Position numbers and translations under genes: made by a program. DNA of 64,000 nucleotides, taken from NCBI RefSeq assembly GCF_003576645.1, contig NC_044920.1, positions 17,042,990 through 17,106,989 on the forward strand, written 5' to 3'. How positions within the stretch are numbered: the stretch's first letter is position 1; each line of letters opens with the position of its first letter. The stretch comes from Ipomoea triloba. Lineage: Eukaryota > Streptophyta > Magnoliopsida > Solanales > Convolvulaceae. Under the pieces are notes generated by a model, which did no database searches, was not told the origin of the DNA, and saw only the letters and a list, made by a program, of their open reading frames with translations. Shown here piece by piece: positions 43,029 to 51,615 of the stretch.

Positions 43029-45618
43029 ATGGACAGCATGTTGTCGAGACATCCTTTTTGATCTTAGCAGGTTTGACGACTGGAAAACACGCATGCTTGC
43101 GTANNNNNNNNNNNNNNNNNNNNNNNNNNNNNNNNNNNNNNNNNNNNNNNNNNNNNNNNNNNNNNNNNNNNNNNNNNNNNNNNNNNNNNNNNNNNNNNNN
43201 NNNNNNNNNNNNNNNNNNNNNNNNNNNNNNNNNNNNNNNNNNNNNNNNNNNNNNNNNNNNNNNNNNNNNNNNNNNNNNNNNNNNNNNNNNNNNNNNNNNN
43301 NNNNNNNNNNNNNNNNNNNNNNNNNNNNNNNNNNNNNNNNNNNNNNNAGCATGTTGTCGAGACATCTTCTCTTTGATCTTAGCAGGTTCGATGACTGGAA
43401 AACACGCATGCTTGCGTATCTATCAGCCCTCCATGATGTGATGGCCGAAGTTATAACATCTGGACCAGTCAAGATCATGATGGTAAACACGGCTGCTGAG
43501 CAAACCAGAGATACACCAAAGTATGTCCCCAAACCTAGGGAAGAATGGACAAGTGATGATAGGAAGAGAAACAACTTGGACAACATTGCCAAGGATATTC
43601 TCTTCAGAGCTATAGACGAAACCATCTTTCCAAAAGTAAGAAAGTGCAAAACGGCGAAAGAGGTATGGGATACTTTGATGTTAATTGGTGAAGGTGACGA
43701 ACAAGAGAAGGAAAACAAGCTCACCGTGGCCATGAAGAAGTTCGAGGACTTCAAGATGAAGCCAGGGGAAAGCATCGACAGCATGGAATCTCGTTTCATG
43801 AAGCTATCAATAGAGATCAGTGATCTCGAGAAGGAGATTCCACAAAAGGAGCTAAACCTGAAGGTCTTACGAGGCCTTACCAAGGAGTGGGAAATGAAGG
43901 TGATCACAATGCGTGATCACAGGGATTTGAAGAACACCACAACCGACCAACTATTCAGAGATCTCAAAGCCTTCGAATTTGAGATGTTTCCGAGAGATGA
44001 GGACGTGGTGGACAGATGGAATGTGGCACTGGTTGCGGACCAACCAACCACCTCCTCAAGGTCAGATCCTAATCCCACTAATTTTTTATCTGACGAACAG
44101 TTTGCTTTCTTCATAAGAAAATTCAGGAAGTTCATGAAGAAGACATCGGAAAGCAATACAAGTTCACCTTCCTCCTCAAGAAGGAATAATGAGAAATACA
44201 CATCCAGAAGAATGGAGGAAGAAGATCAAGGTCTATGCTACAACTGCAGGAGACCGGGGCACTTCAAGGCTGACTGTCCTTACCCTAAGGTAAGCAAGTA
44301 TCAAGGCCTAGAAGGCAGGAACTCCAGGAGAAAGGAGGAACCTAAAGAGAAGCCAGCACAAAGTGGCTTCAAGGGAGATACAAAGAAACATCTGCGCAGA
44401 AAGGCGCTTGTTGCTGAGGAACTCGAGAGAACAATCGAGGAGTCCGAGACGTCGAGCTCCAGTGAAAGCAGCAGCAGCTCAGAGGATGAGAGGGGGCTCA
44501 TCTGCTTATACACCGAGGAAGAAGAGAATCAATGCCTAATGGCCATTGACAATGAGGACACCAGGGACGTGTGGTTCATTGACAGTGGATGTTCGAGACA
44601 TATGACGGGAAATCTAACACTGCTAGAGAACATCCAACCTATCGAAGGTCCCTTGGTGACATTTGGCGACAACGAGAAGAAGGGACACACAAAAGCTGTT
44701 GGTGAAATTCAAAAGAATGAGCTGGTCATTAAGGGAGTATCCTACGTTGAAGGGCTCAAGTTCAATCTCCTTAGTACAAGCCAGTTCTGTGACAAAGGCT
44801 ACAAGGTTCTCTTCACCAAAAGCAAATGCCAGATTATGAGCGAGGAATCTCTCGAAGTCGTCTTGGAAGCAGCAAGGAAAGGAAACATGTACATAGTGGA
44901 TTGGAGGTCTGCAAAACCATCCCTATGTATGCTAGCAAGGAGCAAGGAAGATTTATGCTGGGATTGGCATAGTAAGCTTAGTCATCTGAACTTCAAGACT
45001 ATCAACAAGCTTACTAAGAGGAACCTAGTCGAAGGACTGCCCAAAGTGACGTTTCGAAAGGACAAAATTTGTGAGGCTTGTCAACGTTGCAAACAGATCA
45101 AATCTTCCTTCAAGAGCAAAGCCGAGACATCATCCACTAGACCATTAAGTCTTCTTCACATGGACTTATTTGGCCCAGTGGATCCACCCAGCATAAAGGG
45201 AAAGAAGTACACTCTTGTGGTAGTAGATGACTACACAAGATTCACATGGACCGTGTTCTTAACCAAGAAAAGTGAGACAAAAATTGCCCTGCCAAATCTT
45301 TTGAAGCAAGTTCAAGTTGAAAAGGATGTCTCGATACTAAAGATTCGGTCAGATCAAGGTGGAGAGTTCGTTAATCAAGTAATCGAGAGCTACTGCAACG
45401 AGAACGGGATTCATCATCAACTGTCAGCTGCTCGAACGCCTCAACAAAACGGGGTTGCTGAAAGAAGGAACAGAACTCTCAAAGAAGCCGCAAGGACCAT
45501 GCTCTCGCAAGCCAACATATCACAAGGATTTTGGGCAGAAGCAATCAACACAGCGTGCTATACCCAAAATCGGTCCTTGATCGTGAAAGGAGTTGGAAAG
45601 ACTCCATATGAGTTGTGA
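43029..45618 (+). pseudogene. SIRE-like gag-protease-integrase, with gap and stops
   Basis: Gag would start at the ATG 43029. The copy left of the gap lacks two bases and meets an early stop, while the copy right of the gap (from 43348) is open to a TGA at 45616-45618. Features in order: a UBN2-type Gag domain (43400-44030), a zinc knuckle C-x2-C-x4-H-x4-C at 44236-44277, and a Lys/Glu/Ser-rich linker. Then come protease Asp-Ser-Gly at 44581-44589, the GAG-pre-integrase His/Cys region (44955-45105), and the integrase catalytic triad Asp 45163, Asp 45352 and Glu 45460. The TGA at 45616 falls where a conserved Trp codon is expected. Capsid and DNA-integration roles are known for the family; this copy is broken. 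Confidence 0.85.
43104..43347. other. Assembly gap (244 N) with duplicated edges
   Basis: The 69 bp before the gap (43035-43103) and the 71 bp after it (43348-43418) are the same stretch of gag with five or so differences, so the gap probably hides a false duplication or merged alleles. Confidence 0.95.
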
Positions 45619-46289
45619 AATGGAAGAAAACCGAATGTAAGCCACTTCCACACATTCGGGTGCAAATGCTATATCCACAACAATGGGAAGGCTCAACTAA
45701 GAACGTTTGAAGAAAAGGCAGATGATGGAGTATTTCTGGGATACTCATCGACAAGCAAAGCATTCAGAGTCTTCAACAAACGGAGTTTGGTGGTTGAAGA
45801 GTCCATACATGTTACCTTTGATGAAAGGGCATCGACAGATCAACCATCAAAGACAACGGAAGCAGCTGAGGAAGATCAGCCAGAGTCTATCGAGAGATCA
45901 GACTTACCTCTCGAAGACAAGCAGTCGATAGTTTGAGACGTAGCAGAACTCCAGTCAGATTCAGATGATGAAGAATCTACCAAGAAGAAAACACCTGATT
46001 CAGTTGATCCAATCCAGATCAGAGATATTCATCCCACATCTCAACCTACAACGGAGGTATCAACTGAGGAGCCACAACCCGACCTAAGATGGCTGAGAAG
46101 TCACCCTGCTGATCAAGTGATTGGAGATGTACGTGACAGAGTTCGAACCAGATCAGCATACAGAGAAAGCATGTTTGCTTGCTTTCTATCTCAAATAGAG
46201 CCTAAGGTGATCGATGAGGCTCTATGTGATCCAGATTGGGTGCAAGCCATGCAAGAGGAACTTCATCAGTTTGAGCGGAACGATGTTTG
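45619..46289 (+). pseudogene. SIRE-like integrase C-terminus up to the start of reverse transcriptase
   Basis: The same frame continues after the stop with the integrase C-terminal fold text (Phe-Gly-Cys-Lys-Cys-Tyr; Phe-Leu-Gly-Tyr-Ser), the acidic Ser/Thr spacer, and a second in-frame TGA (45934-45936). It ends at the block Trp-Val-x-Ala-Met-Gln-Glu-Glu-Leu-x-Gln-Phe that opens copia reverse transcriptase. The frame ends at the single N 46290. The second TGA lies in a TTTGAGAC that looks like a decayed TTCGAGAC, a C-to-T change at a CpG. Confidence 0.82.
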
Positions 46290-46290
46290 N
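46290..46290. other. Single-N junction where reverse transcriptase and RNase H are missing
   Basis: One N separates the start of reverse transcriptase from post-pol sequence. About 1.7-2 kb of expected coding sequence is absent, so this is a deletion or a gap of wrong size. Confidence 0.85.
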
Positions 46291-46303
46291 TAACCTTATT
46301 GGG

Positions 46304-46312
46304 CTATAAATA
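46304..46312 (+). promoter_or_regulatory. TATA-like box after the single-N junction
   Basis: CTATAAATA, a good match to the plant TATA consensus, 39 bp before the next ATG (46351). The short distance makes its use for that ATG doubtful. Confidence 0.35.
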
Positions 46313-46350
46313 AGAGGGTTTCTTTCAGAAGTTCATATCATCAACTTCCC

Positions 46351-46719
46351 ATGGAGAAAAAGAAAGGAAAAGATGATGTTCCATTCTTTTATAGAGGAAA
46401 GAAACCGGCAGTCAAGTCCAAAGATTTTCAAGGAGAAAACTATCCAGAATCAACGGAGAGTGAACAGATTGCGGAGCTTCCTGATAATCCAAGCAAGAAT
46501 CCTATTCCCATCCAAGGTGAATGGATCCCCAAATACGAGGAGATCCACAACGATGGGACACTGGAATCGGGAGGAGAGTCCTGCACAAGAGGGACTCCTA
46601 CTGCTGCACATTCTGGAAAAGAGCCTTCCTCAACCAAATGGAGAACCAAGGGAAATGGAGAGGAAGACCAGATGGGACTTTCTGAGGTCAGCAGCAGTCA
46701 AAGGGGTGATCATACCTAA
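46351..46719 (+). CDS. Small ORF of unknown function in the post-pol region
   Basis: A 122-residue frame that is Lys-, Pro-, Glu- and Ser-rich (starts Met-Glu-Lys-Lys-Lys-Gly-Lys) with no hydrophobic segment or known domain. A second frame (46373-46807) overlaps it and is equally open, so either could be chance. It lies between the lost reverse transcriptase and the envelope-position frame. Not recognised. Confidence 0.3.
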   Translation: MEKKKGKDDVPFFYRGKKPAVKSKDFQGENYPESTESEQIAELPDNPSKNPIPIQGEWIPKYEEIHNDGTLESGGESCTRGTPTAAHSGKEPSSTKWRTKGNGEEDQMGLSEVSSSQRGDHT

Positions 46720-46809
46720 TCCAAAGACTTTAAGAGGATTAGCGATGAAGATGGTCACTCCCAACTACAGTAAGCAGCTCCGGAGAAAAGAACAAGAAAG
46801 GGAATAGCC

Positions 46810-47617
46810 ACCCCTAGTTCTGTTATTAGAGAAATAGGACTTTAGATGGCTAGTTCCTGCGTTAACGATAGATTCCTATTAGGCTGACCAAGGCCAAACA
46901 AAAGTTTCTAGGGAATCTAATAGGATATTGATTCATATGTAATGTATCTGGAAATCACTAAATGAACTTAAGGATATGTTCCAAGTGATATCTTTTAGAT
47001 GAATCAAACTTGTTTCTCTCGCAATCTGTGTTCGAAAAGTAGTTCGAGAGGTCACCCGATCAGTTTGTCTATATACGCTATATCTCGAAGAAGGGTAGTT
47101 CGAGAGGTCACTTCGAAAGATAACAAACTGATATCTCTGAACGGAGGAATAAGGAGGGTTAGGGATCAATCACTCAGGGGGAAGATCGTTAACCAGATCA
47201 AGACGGAGGAATAAGGAGGTTTAGGGATCAATCACTCAGGGGGAAGATCCTTAAACTCATGTGGAAGACAATTCACCTTCGAGAGGTGAATCTGATAAGT
47301 TCAACGAATATATGAGGGGGAACGGCTAACTTTGGATATTAATGCTAGCCACGTGGGCACCGGTTACTGACGGTTTTCCATATTTAAAAATCTTTTCGTG
47401 ATAAGTGGGAGCATGCTCATATAGTTACTATTCTTTAATACCCCACTATCCTGAACCTAAAACCGCTCTGTTAAATTACCAAAAATACCCTTATTTTTCA
47501 TATACGCTGACAGTTATTAGGGGTATTTCTGACCTTTTACTTCTTTAAAGAAAACCGGTATCCTTCCTTGGGTCAAGCTCTCAACCCTACCCATATATCC
47601 AACCCGAATCCACACGA
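46810..47617 (+). other. Spacer before the envelope-position frame
   Basis: Non-coding. It holds a 62-bp tandem duplication (units from 47141 and 47203) and three exact TTCGAGAGGT decamers (47043, 47099, 47278). Confidence 0.7.
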
Positions 47618-47625
47618 TATAAAAG
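47618..47625 (+). promoter_or_regulatory. Putative internal promoter (TATA box) of the envelope-position frame
   Basis: TATAAAAG preceded by CACGA and followed by a pyrimidine-rich leader ('tccttcttctttaccc'), 105 bp ahead of the ATG at 47730. This spacing would give a leader of about 70-80 nt. The layout is that of an ordinary plant promoter. Confidence 0.5.
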
Positions 47626-47729
47626 CCAAATCCTTCTTCTTTACCCAGATTCAAGCTAAAACCGTTTACCCAAAATCCCCAAATTCTAAACGCAGTACAC
47701 ATTCCCTCCAAAACATCTAACCTTCATCA

Positions 47730-49640
47730 ATGGCGTCCGAAACTTCAACATCAACCTCATCTTCCGAAGCCTACCAAAAGGAGCTGCGACACATTCGCAC
47801 ACAAATCAAACAAGTCAAGGCAGGAAGCATCCTTGACAAAGATGGCTTCATCACCAACTCTTCAAATCCAAAAATGGCGGAAAAAGTCCTGAAGAAGTTT
47901 GAGAAAGCAGGACTGATGAAATACATGACGCACGACTACCGGACCGTTCACCCCCTCGACTTCACAGAATGGTTCGCAAATGCCAAGGTCACGAAGGGTA
48001 AAATCGAAAGCCGCTTTAATGACTTTCCCATCACAACATCTGTAGGTGACCTCAGAGCGGCATTTGATTTCGCGTCATCGGAGGAAGCAGTCAAGCATCT
48101 ATCGGATTACGACTTGGACAAGCAAGCCTTCTGGGAGAAAATCCGACTAGCGACTGCACCACCCAGAGCATCCTCTGCCCTCCGCAAGTACCACCTAAAG
48201 GAGAGGTTTGCTCTCGCTGCCGACCTAATCATGAAGTTTGTGCTCGGCAAGGTGTCCGGAACTGACGAGGTTAGTCTAGACCTCCTCAAAATCCTCCATG
48301 CCATTTGCAACAACAACAAGCTGGACTGGGCACATATTATCTTCAACTTCCTCCAACAGCAAGTGATGCGCTCAGTCTCCAACGCCAACCTGTCGATCAG
48401 TAAAAAGGTTGGTTTCGGCTTTGTTGTGCAATTTCTCTTAAGCCTGAAGGGCTTTGAATTGAGGGAAGGAAAAGAGATTCATCGAAATACCTATATGGGT
48501 AGGACGAAATCTCTAGTCCCCAAAGCTAAAGGTGTTAAGGCTGCACCTTCTCCCTCACAGCCAAAAGGAAGGGGCAAAAGGAAAGCCCCAGCCAAGGAGA
48601 AGGACTCTGATGATGAGCCTTTGGATGCTCTGATTCAGAGAGTTGCTTTGAGGGCCAAAAAGGCCAAAAATATTGCTGTCACCCAGGTTCGAGAGGTGAC
48701 ACCGTCAGTAATACAAGTACCCTTCGAGGACAGGGCACAAGCCCAGGGGGAACCTCAGGCTACACTGGCCACTGAGGTTGAGAGAGTGCCCCCTACCAGG
48801 TCCCTGTCAAGAGATTTGTGTGTTAATCTTCATGATGATATTACTGCTGAGGGTACTGGTGAATCTGTATTAGAACCTCGAGAGGAGGTTCAAGAGGTTG
48901 AAGGTACTGGGATCAGTGATCCAGTACAGGGGGATACAGAAGAGCCACGACAGGTGGTTCGAGAGATAGATGATCCAGCAGCTGAAGCTCAGGACTACAT
49001 AGTAGCTGCTGATGATCAGGGCATTGTGGTCAGGGACCCAGTGCAACATGCTCTAAATGTTGAGTTGACACCCACTGAATCTGCTCAGATTGATAGATCA
49101 GTTGCTCAAGTAATAGCAGATGTCAGATTGGAAGATGATCTCTCGGATAATGGTCGAGAGATCACTACTACAGAGGTTCTGTCTGACGGACAGAATGATG
49201 GAGAAGAAGAGGTCACTACTCAGTTGGAAGTGGAAGCACCTATTCTTGATGACTTCTCTAGGGTGATCAGGTGGATCAACTGGAGAACTAGTCCTTTCAC
49301 TCAACTGATGGCCCAAGCAGCTGAGATGGAGGCAGAAGAACGGTTTGCACTTCAGTGGTTGGGTATCTCAGAGATCCCAGCTCATCATCTCCTAGACCTT
49401 GCCCACGAAACAAGAGTATTTAAGCTGAACAATGGAAGATCTGATAAGGGTAAAGGCATAGCTGAAGAAACCGAGGTTGAGCCTGAGGAGGACCCAGAAC
49501 TTGATGCCCAATTTCGAGAAGATATCAGGCTCGCCACTGCCATCTCCTTGGGACAAAACATTGAATTCACGAGAGGTCCAGGAGAGACCTCTGGGGTTGC
49601 TCACGATGATATCGCAACAGCCGCAATCCCACTGTCCTAA
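47730..49640 (+). CDS. Envelope-position ORF of the SIRE-like element, N-terminal part
   Basis: 636 residues from an ATG in good context (AATGGCG) to a TAA at 49638-49640. Residues 1-15 are Ser/Thr-rich. Residues about 20-260 form a globular domain of the type found in extra ORFs of plant retrotransposons (often labelled putative plant transposon protein). A basic Lys/Pro/Arg stretch (about 265-295) looks like a nuclear signal. The remainder is acidic, low-complexity and rich in Val-Arg-Glu-Val/Ile-type motifs made by repeats of TTCGAGAG. No signal peptide and no convincing membrane helix are visible, which argues against a true envelope protein despite its position. The downstream frame continues in the same register, so the TAA may be a premature stop in one ORF of about 1200 codons. 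Its role in the element's life cycle is not known. Confidence 0.75.
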   Translation: MASETSTSTSSSEAYQKELRHIRTQIKQVKAGSILDKDGFITNSSNPKMAEKVLKKFEKAGLMKYMTHDYRTVHPLDFTEWFANAKVTKGKIESRFNDFPITTSVGDLRAAFDFASSEEAVKHLSDYDLDKQAFWEKIRLATAPPRASSALRKYHLKERFALAADLIMKFVLGKVSGTDEVSLDLLKILHAICNNNKLDWAHIIFNFLQQQVMRSVSNANLSISKKVGFGFVVQFLLSLKGFELREGKEIHRNTYMGRTKSLVPKAKGVKAAPSPSQPKGRGKRKAPAKEKDSDDEPLDALIQRVALRAKKAKNIAVTQVREVTPSVIQVPFEDRAQAQGEPQATLATEVERVPPTRSLSRDLCVNLHDDITAEGTGESVLEPREEVQEVEGTGISDPVQGDTEEPRQVVREIDDPAAEAQDYIVAADDQGIVVRDPVQHALNVELTPTESAQIDRSVAQVIADVRLEDDLSDNGREITTTEVLSDGQNDGEEEVTTQLEVEAPILDDFSRVIRWINWRTSPFTQLMAQAAEMEAEERFALQWLGISEIPAHHLLDLAHETRVFKLNNGRSDKGKGIAEETEVEPEEDPELDAQFREDIRLATAISLGQNIEFTRGPGETSGVAHDDIATAAIPLS

Positions 49641-51326
49641 GTCAGTAACTCTGCTCTGGACGAACAGGTAGAAGCTTCGAGAGGTGAATCCGAGACCTCT
49701 GAAGCACCTCAAGTGGCACCCAACACCGTTCTACTCTTGCCACCACCTGCGTCAACACCCTCGATTGACAACGATGAAGCTCAGACAGTTCGAGAGGGTG
49801 TAGTTCTGTTGCTCACACTGCCGGGTTTTCCTACTGCTCCTGAAATAATTATCATTCCAGACTCATCGGAGCAGACTGAAATGCAGTCCAATGAGCACTT
49901 AGAGCAGATTGCCCCAAGTCCTGCTGGTTCGAGGAGTACTGATGATACCATCGAAGGTGGAAACCGGGAAGCACCTGTCGACACTTCGTCTCCAACCTCA
50001 CCAGCAGATGACCAAGTTCTCAGCACTGGTTCGAGAAGTGACGCTGAAAGGGAACTTCTATTGGATGGAAACCGGGAAGCGTCCAATACCGAAGAACCCT
50101 CTCCGGCTGATCTTATCTCCACAGTTGCTGAAGTTGAGGCTCCAGGTTCGAGAGGTGAGGAGCAAGAAGTGATCCATCCCTCAGGTGGAAACCGGGAAGC
50201 GCCTGACATGGAGCTACCTTCGAGCTCTGAACCCGGTGTCCCTGTGGCCCCTCAGACACTTACTCGAGAGGTGGACTCGCAACTGCAAGTCATGGGTGGA
50301 AATCTGGAAGCACCCAAGTCCCCTCCAACGAAAGGTACCTATCGATCCTCTTCTCCTTCTACTTCTGATCATGATCAACAGGCCGCGCAAGAGTTCTTTG
50401 GCGAAGTACGTCAATTTATGGCTGATCAAACTCAGAAGATGGCTCGCTTTGAGCGCGTACTGGCCATTGTTCGAAATGCTGCACTACCCGTGGCTGGCAC
50501 AACCGAGTCTCAGGCCAATCATGAAGAACTACTCGAACAGGCAGTATGGGCTGAGACTGCAGCACAGAAAGCTGCCGATGAGCCTGCTCTCGCTCGAGCA
50601 GAGGCTGCAAGTGCGAAAGCTGAACTAGCTGAGTTACGAGTAGAGCTGCGAGCCTTCCAATATTCCAGTGAACTTCGACAGGATGTGATGAAGGCCATAC
50701 TCGATGACCTGTCGAACCAAGTGCCTGCCCAACTTCAAGCAATCTTCGAAGGTATGTCCATCCTCCTCTCCCGTGCTGATGATGCCAACAAGGGGGAAAA
50801 TAAAGGGAAAAAGAAGGGGGAAAATACAACGGGCAAGAAAAGGGCAGCAAGTGAACCAGCTGGACCTCCTCCGAAAATACCAAGAATTATGAGCAAAGCA
50901 ATGGAGGATGCTAAAAAGGCAGAAAATCTAAGGGTCCAGCGCACACTGGAAATGGAGAGAAGGAGAGAAGAAGACAGAGAAAGAAGAAGAAAAAGACAAG
51001 AACAACAGTCAGAAGAAGAAAGGAAGATAGATCTTCTCATGACAAGCTTTAAGTTTGGGAACAGAGAAGACACTGAACAAATTCTGACCCTGGAGATATT
51101 CAAGCTTTTGAAAACCACTGGGATATCTACACACAGCAATATGTCTCCAGAAGAATGCATTGCCTTGTGGAAAGATGGAGTAATTGATGGTGAGTTCGTG
51201 GGGGAAGCCTACAGGAACTACAGGCATCTAGATGTCACAGATGAATACATAAGCCTGGTAAATCCGAAAGACCCCATCAAGACACGAGAAGCCATTAACA
51301 AGAAGAGGAAAGCCAACAAGAAGTAA
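49641..51326 (+). CDS. Envelope-position ORF, C-terminal part (same frame after one stop)
   Basis: Directly in frame with the preceding ORF after the single TAA; the first methionine-like start offered is a GTG (49713), so separate initiation is unlikely. The first 200 codons hold four degenerate copies of a unit of about 110 bp carrying Gly-Asn-Arg-Glu-Ala-Pro/Ser (near 49957, 50064, 50184, 50295). Then follow Ala/Glu-rich helices with coiled-coil character (50390-50760), a Lys-rich segment, a strongly charged Arg/Glu helix (50940-51030), a compact C-terminal domain, and a terminal Lys-Lys-Arg-Lys tail. No membrane segment. It resembles a nucleic-acid or assembly-related coiled-coil protein more than a fusion glycoprotein, but that is inference. 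Confidence 0.65.
   Translation, partial: VSNSALDEQVEASRGESETSEAPQVAPNTVLLLPPPASTPSIDNDEAQTVREGVVLLLTLPGFPTAPEIIIIPDSSEQTEMQSNEHLEQIAPSPAGSRSTDDTIEGGNREAPVDTSSPTSPADDQVLSTGSRSDAERELLLDGNREASNTEEPSPADLISTVAEVEAPGSRGEEQEVIHPSGGNREAPDMELPSSSEPGVPVAPQTLTREVDSQLQVMGGNLEAPKSPPTKGTYRSSSPSTSDHDQQAAQEFFGEVRQFMADQTQKMARFERVLAIVRNAALPVAGTTESQANHEELLEQAVWAETAAQKAADEPALARAEAASAKAELAELRVELRAFQYSSELRQDVMKAILDDLSNQVPAQLQAIFEGMSILLSRADDANKGENKGKKKGENTTGKKRAASEPAGPPPKIPRIMSKAMEDAKKAENLRVQRTLEMERRREEDRERRRKRQEQQSEEERKIDLLMTSFKFGNREDTEQILTLEIFKLLKTTGISTHSNMSPEECIALWKDGVIDGEFVGEAYRNYRHLDVTDEYISLVNPKDPIKTREAINKKRKANKK
49925..50320 (+). repeat. Degenerate tandem repeat of about 110 bp inside the extra ORF
   Basis: Four units, each with a GGTTCGAG-like word followed at varying distance by GGTGGAAACCGGGAAGC; spacings are about 106, 120 and 110 bp. 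Confidence 0.85.
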
Positions 51327-51601
51327 GCTCTCGTGGTCCAAACTCCATCTTATTTCAATGTATTGATGTTTATGTTGTTCTTGGTCTTATTTCTTTTAAA
51401 CTTTTCTACTAAACTCTGCTTTGTAAACATTCCCTTTTATAATCATATATATATCTTTTGCTGGGGGTGTTGCGTGAGTTCTATTATTCATGTTTTAGTA
51501 GAGTATTTGTCAAACTTACCATATGCGCTGAAAAATAAAATCTATGTTAATTCTTTCTATCAAATCAGCCATATAGAGTAAGTATAAGTGTTGGCATCAT
51601 C
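51327..51601 (+). other. 3' untranslated region of the SIRE-like element
   Basis: AT-rich, without a convincing frame, ending at the polypurine tract. Confidence 0.6.
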
Positions 51602-51615
51602 AAAAAGGGGGAAAT
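51602..51615 (+). promoter_or_regulatory. Polypurine tract of the SIRE-like element
   Basis: AAAAAGGGGGAAAT directly before the 3' LTR, preceded by GGCATCATC, the usual SIRE arrangement. Confidence 0.9.

Noticed and set aside
46373..46807. A 144-codon frame overlapping 46351-46719
   Set aside because: No conserved domain, and it overlaps another equally open frame; at most one could be real, so only the first-ATG frame was kept, at low confidence.
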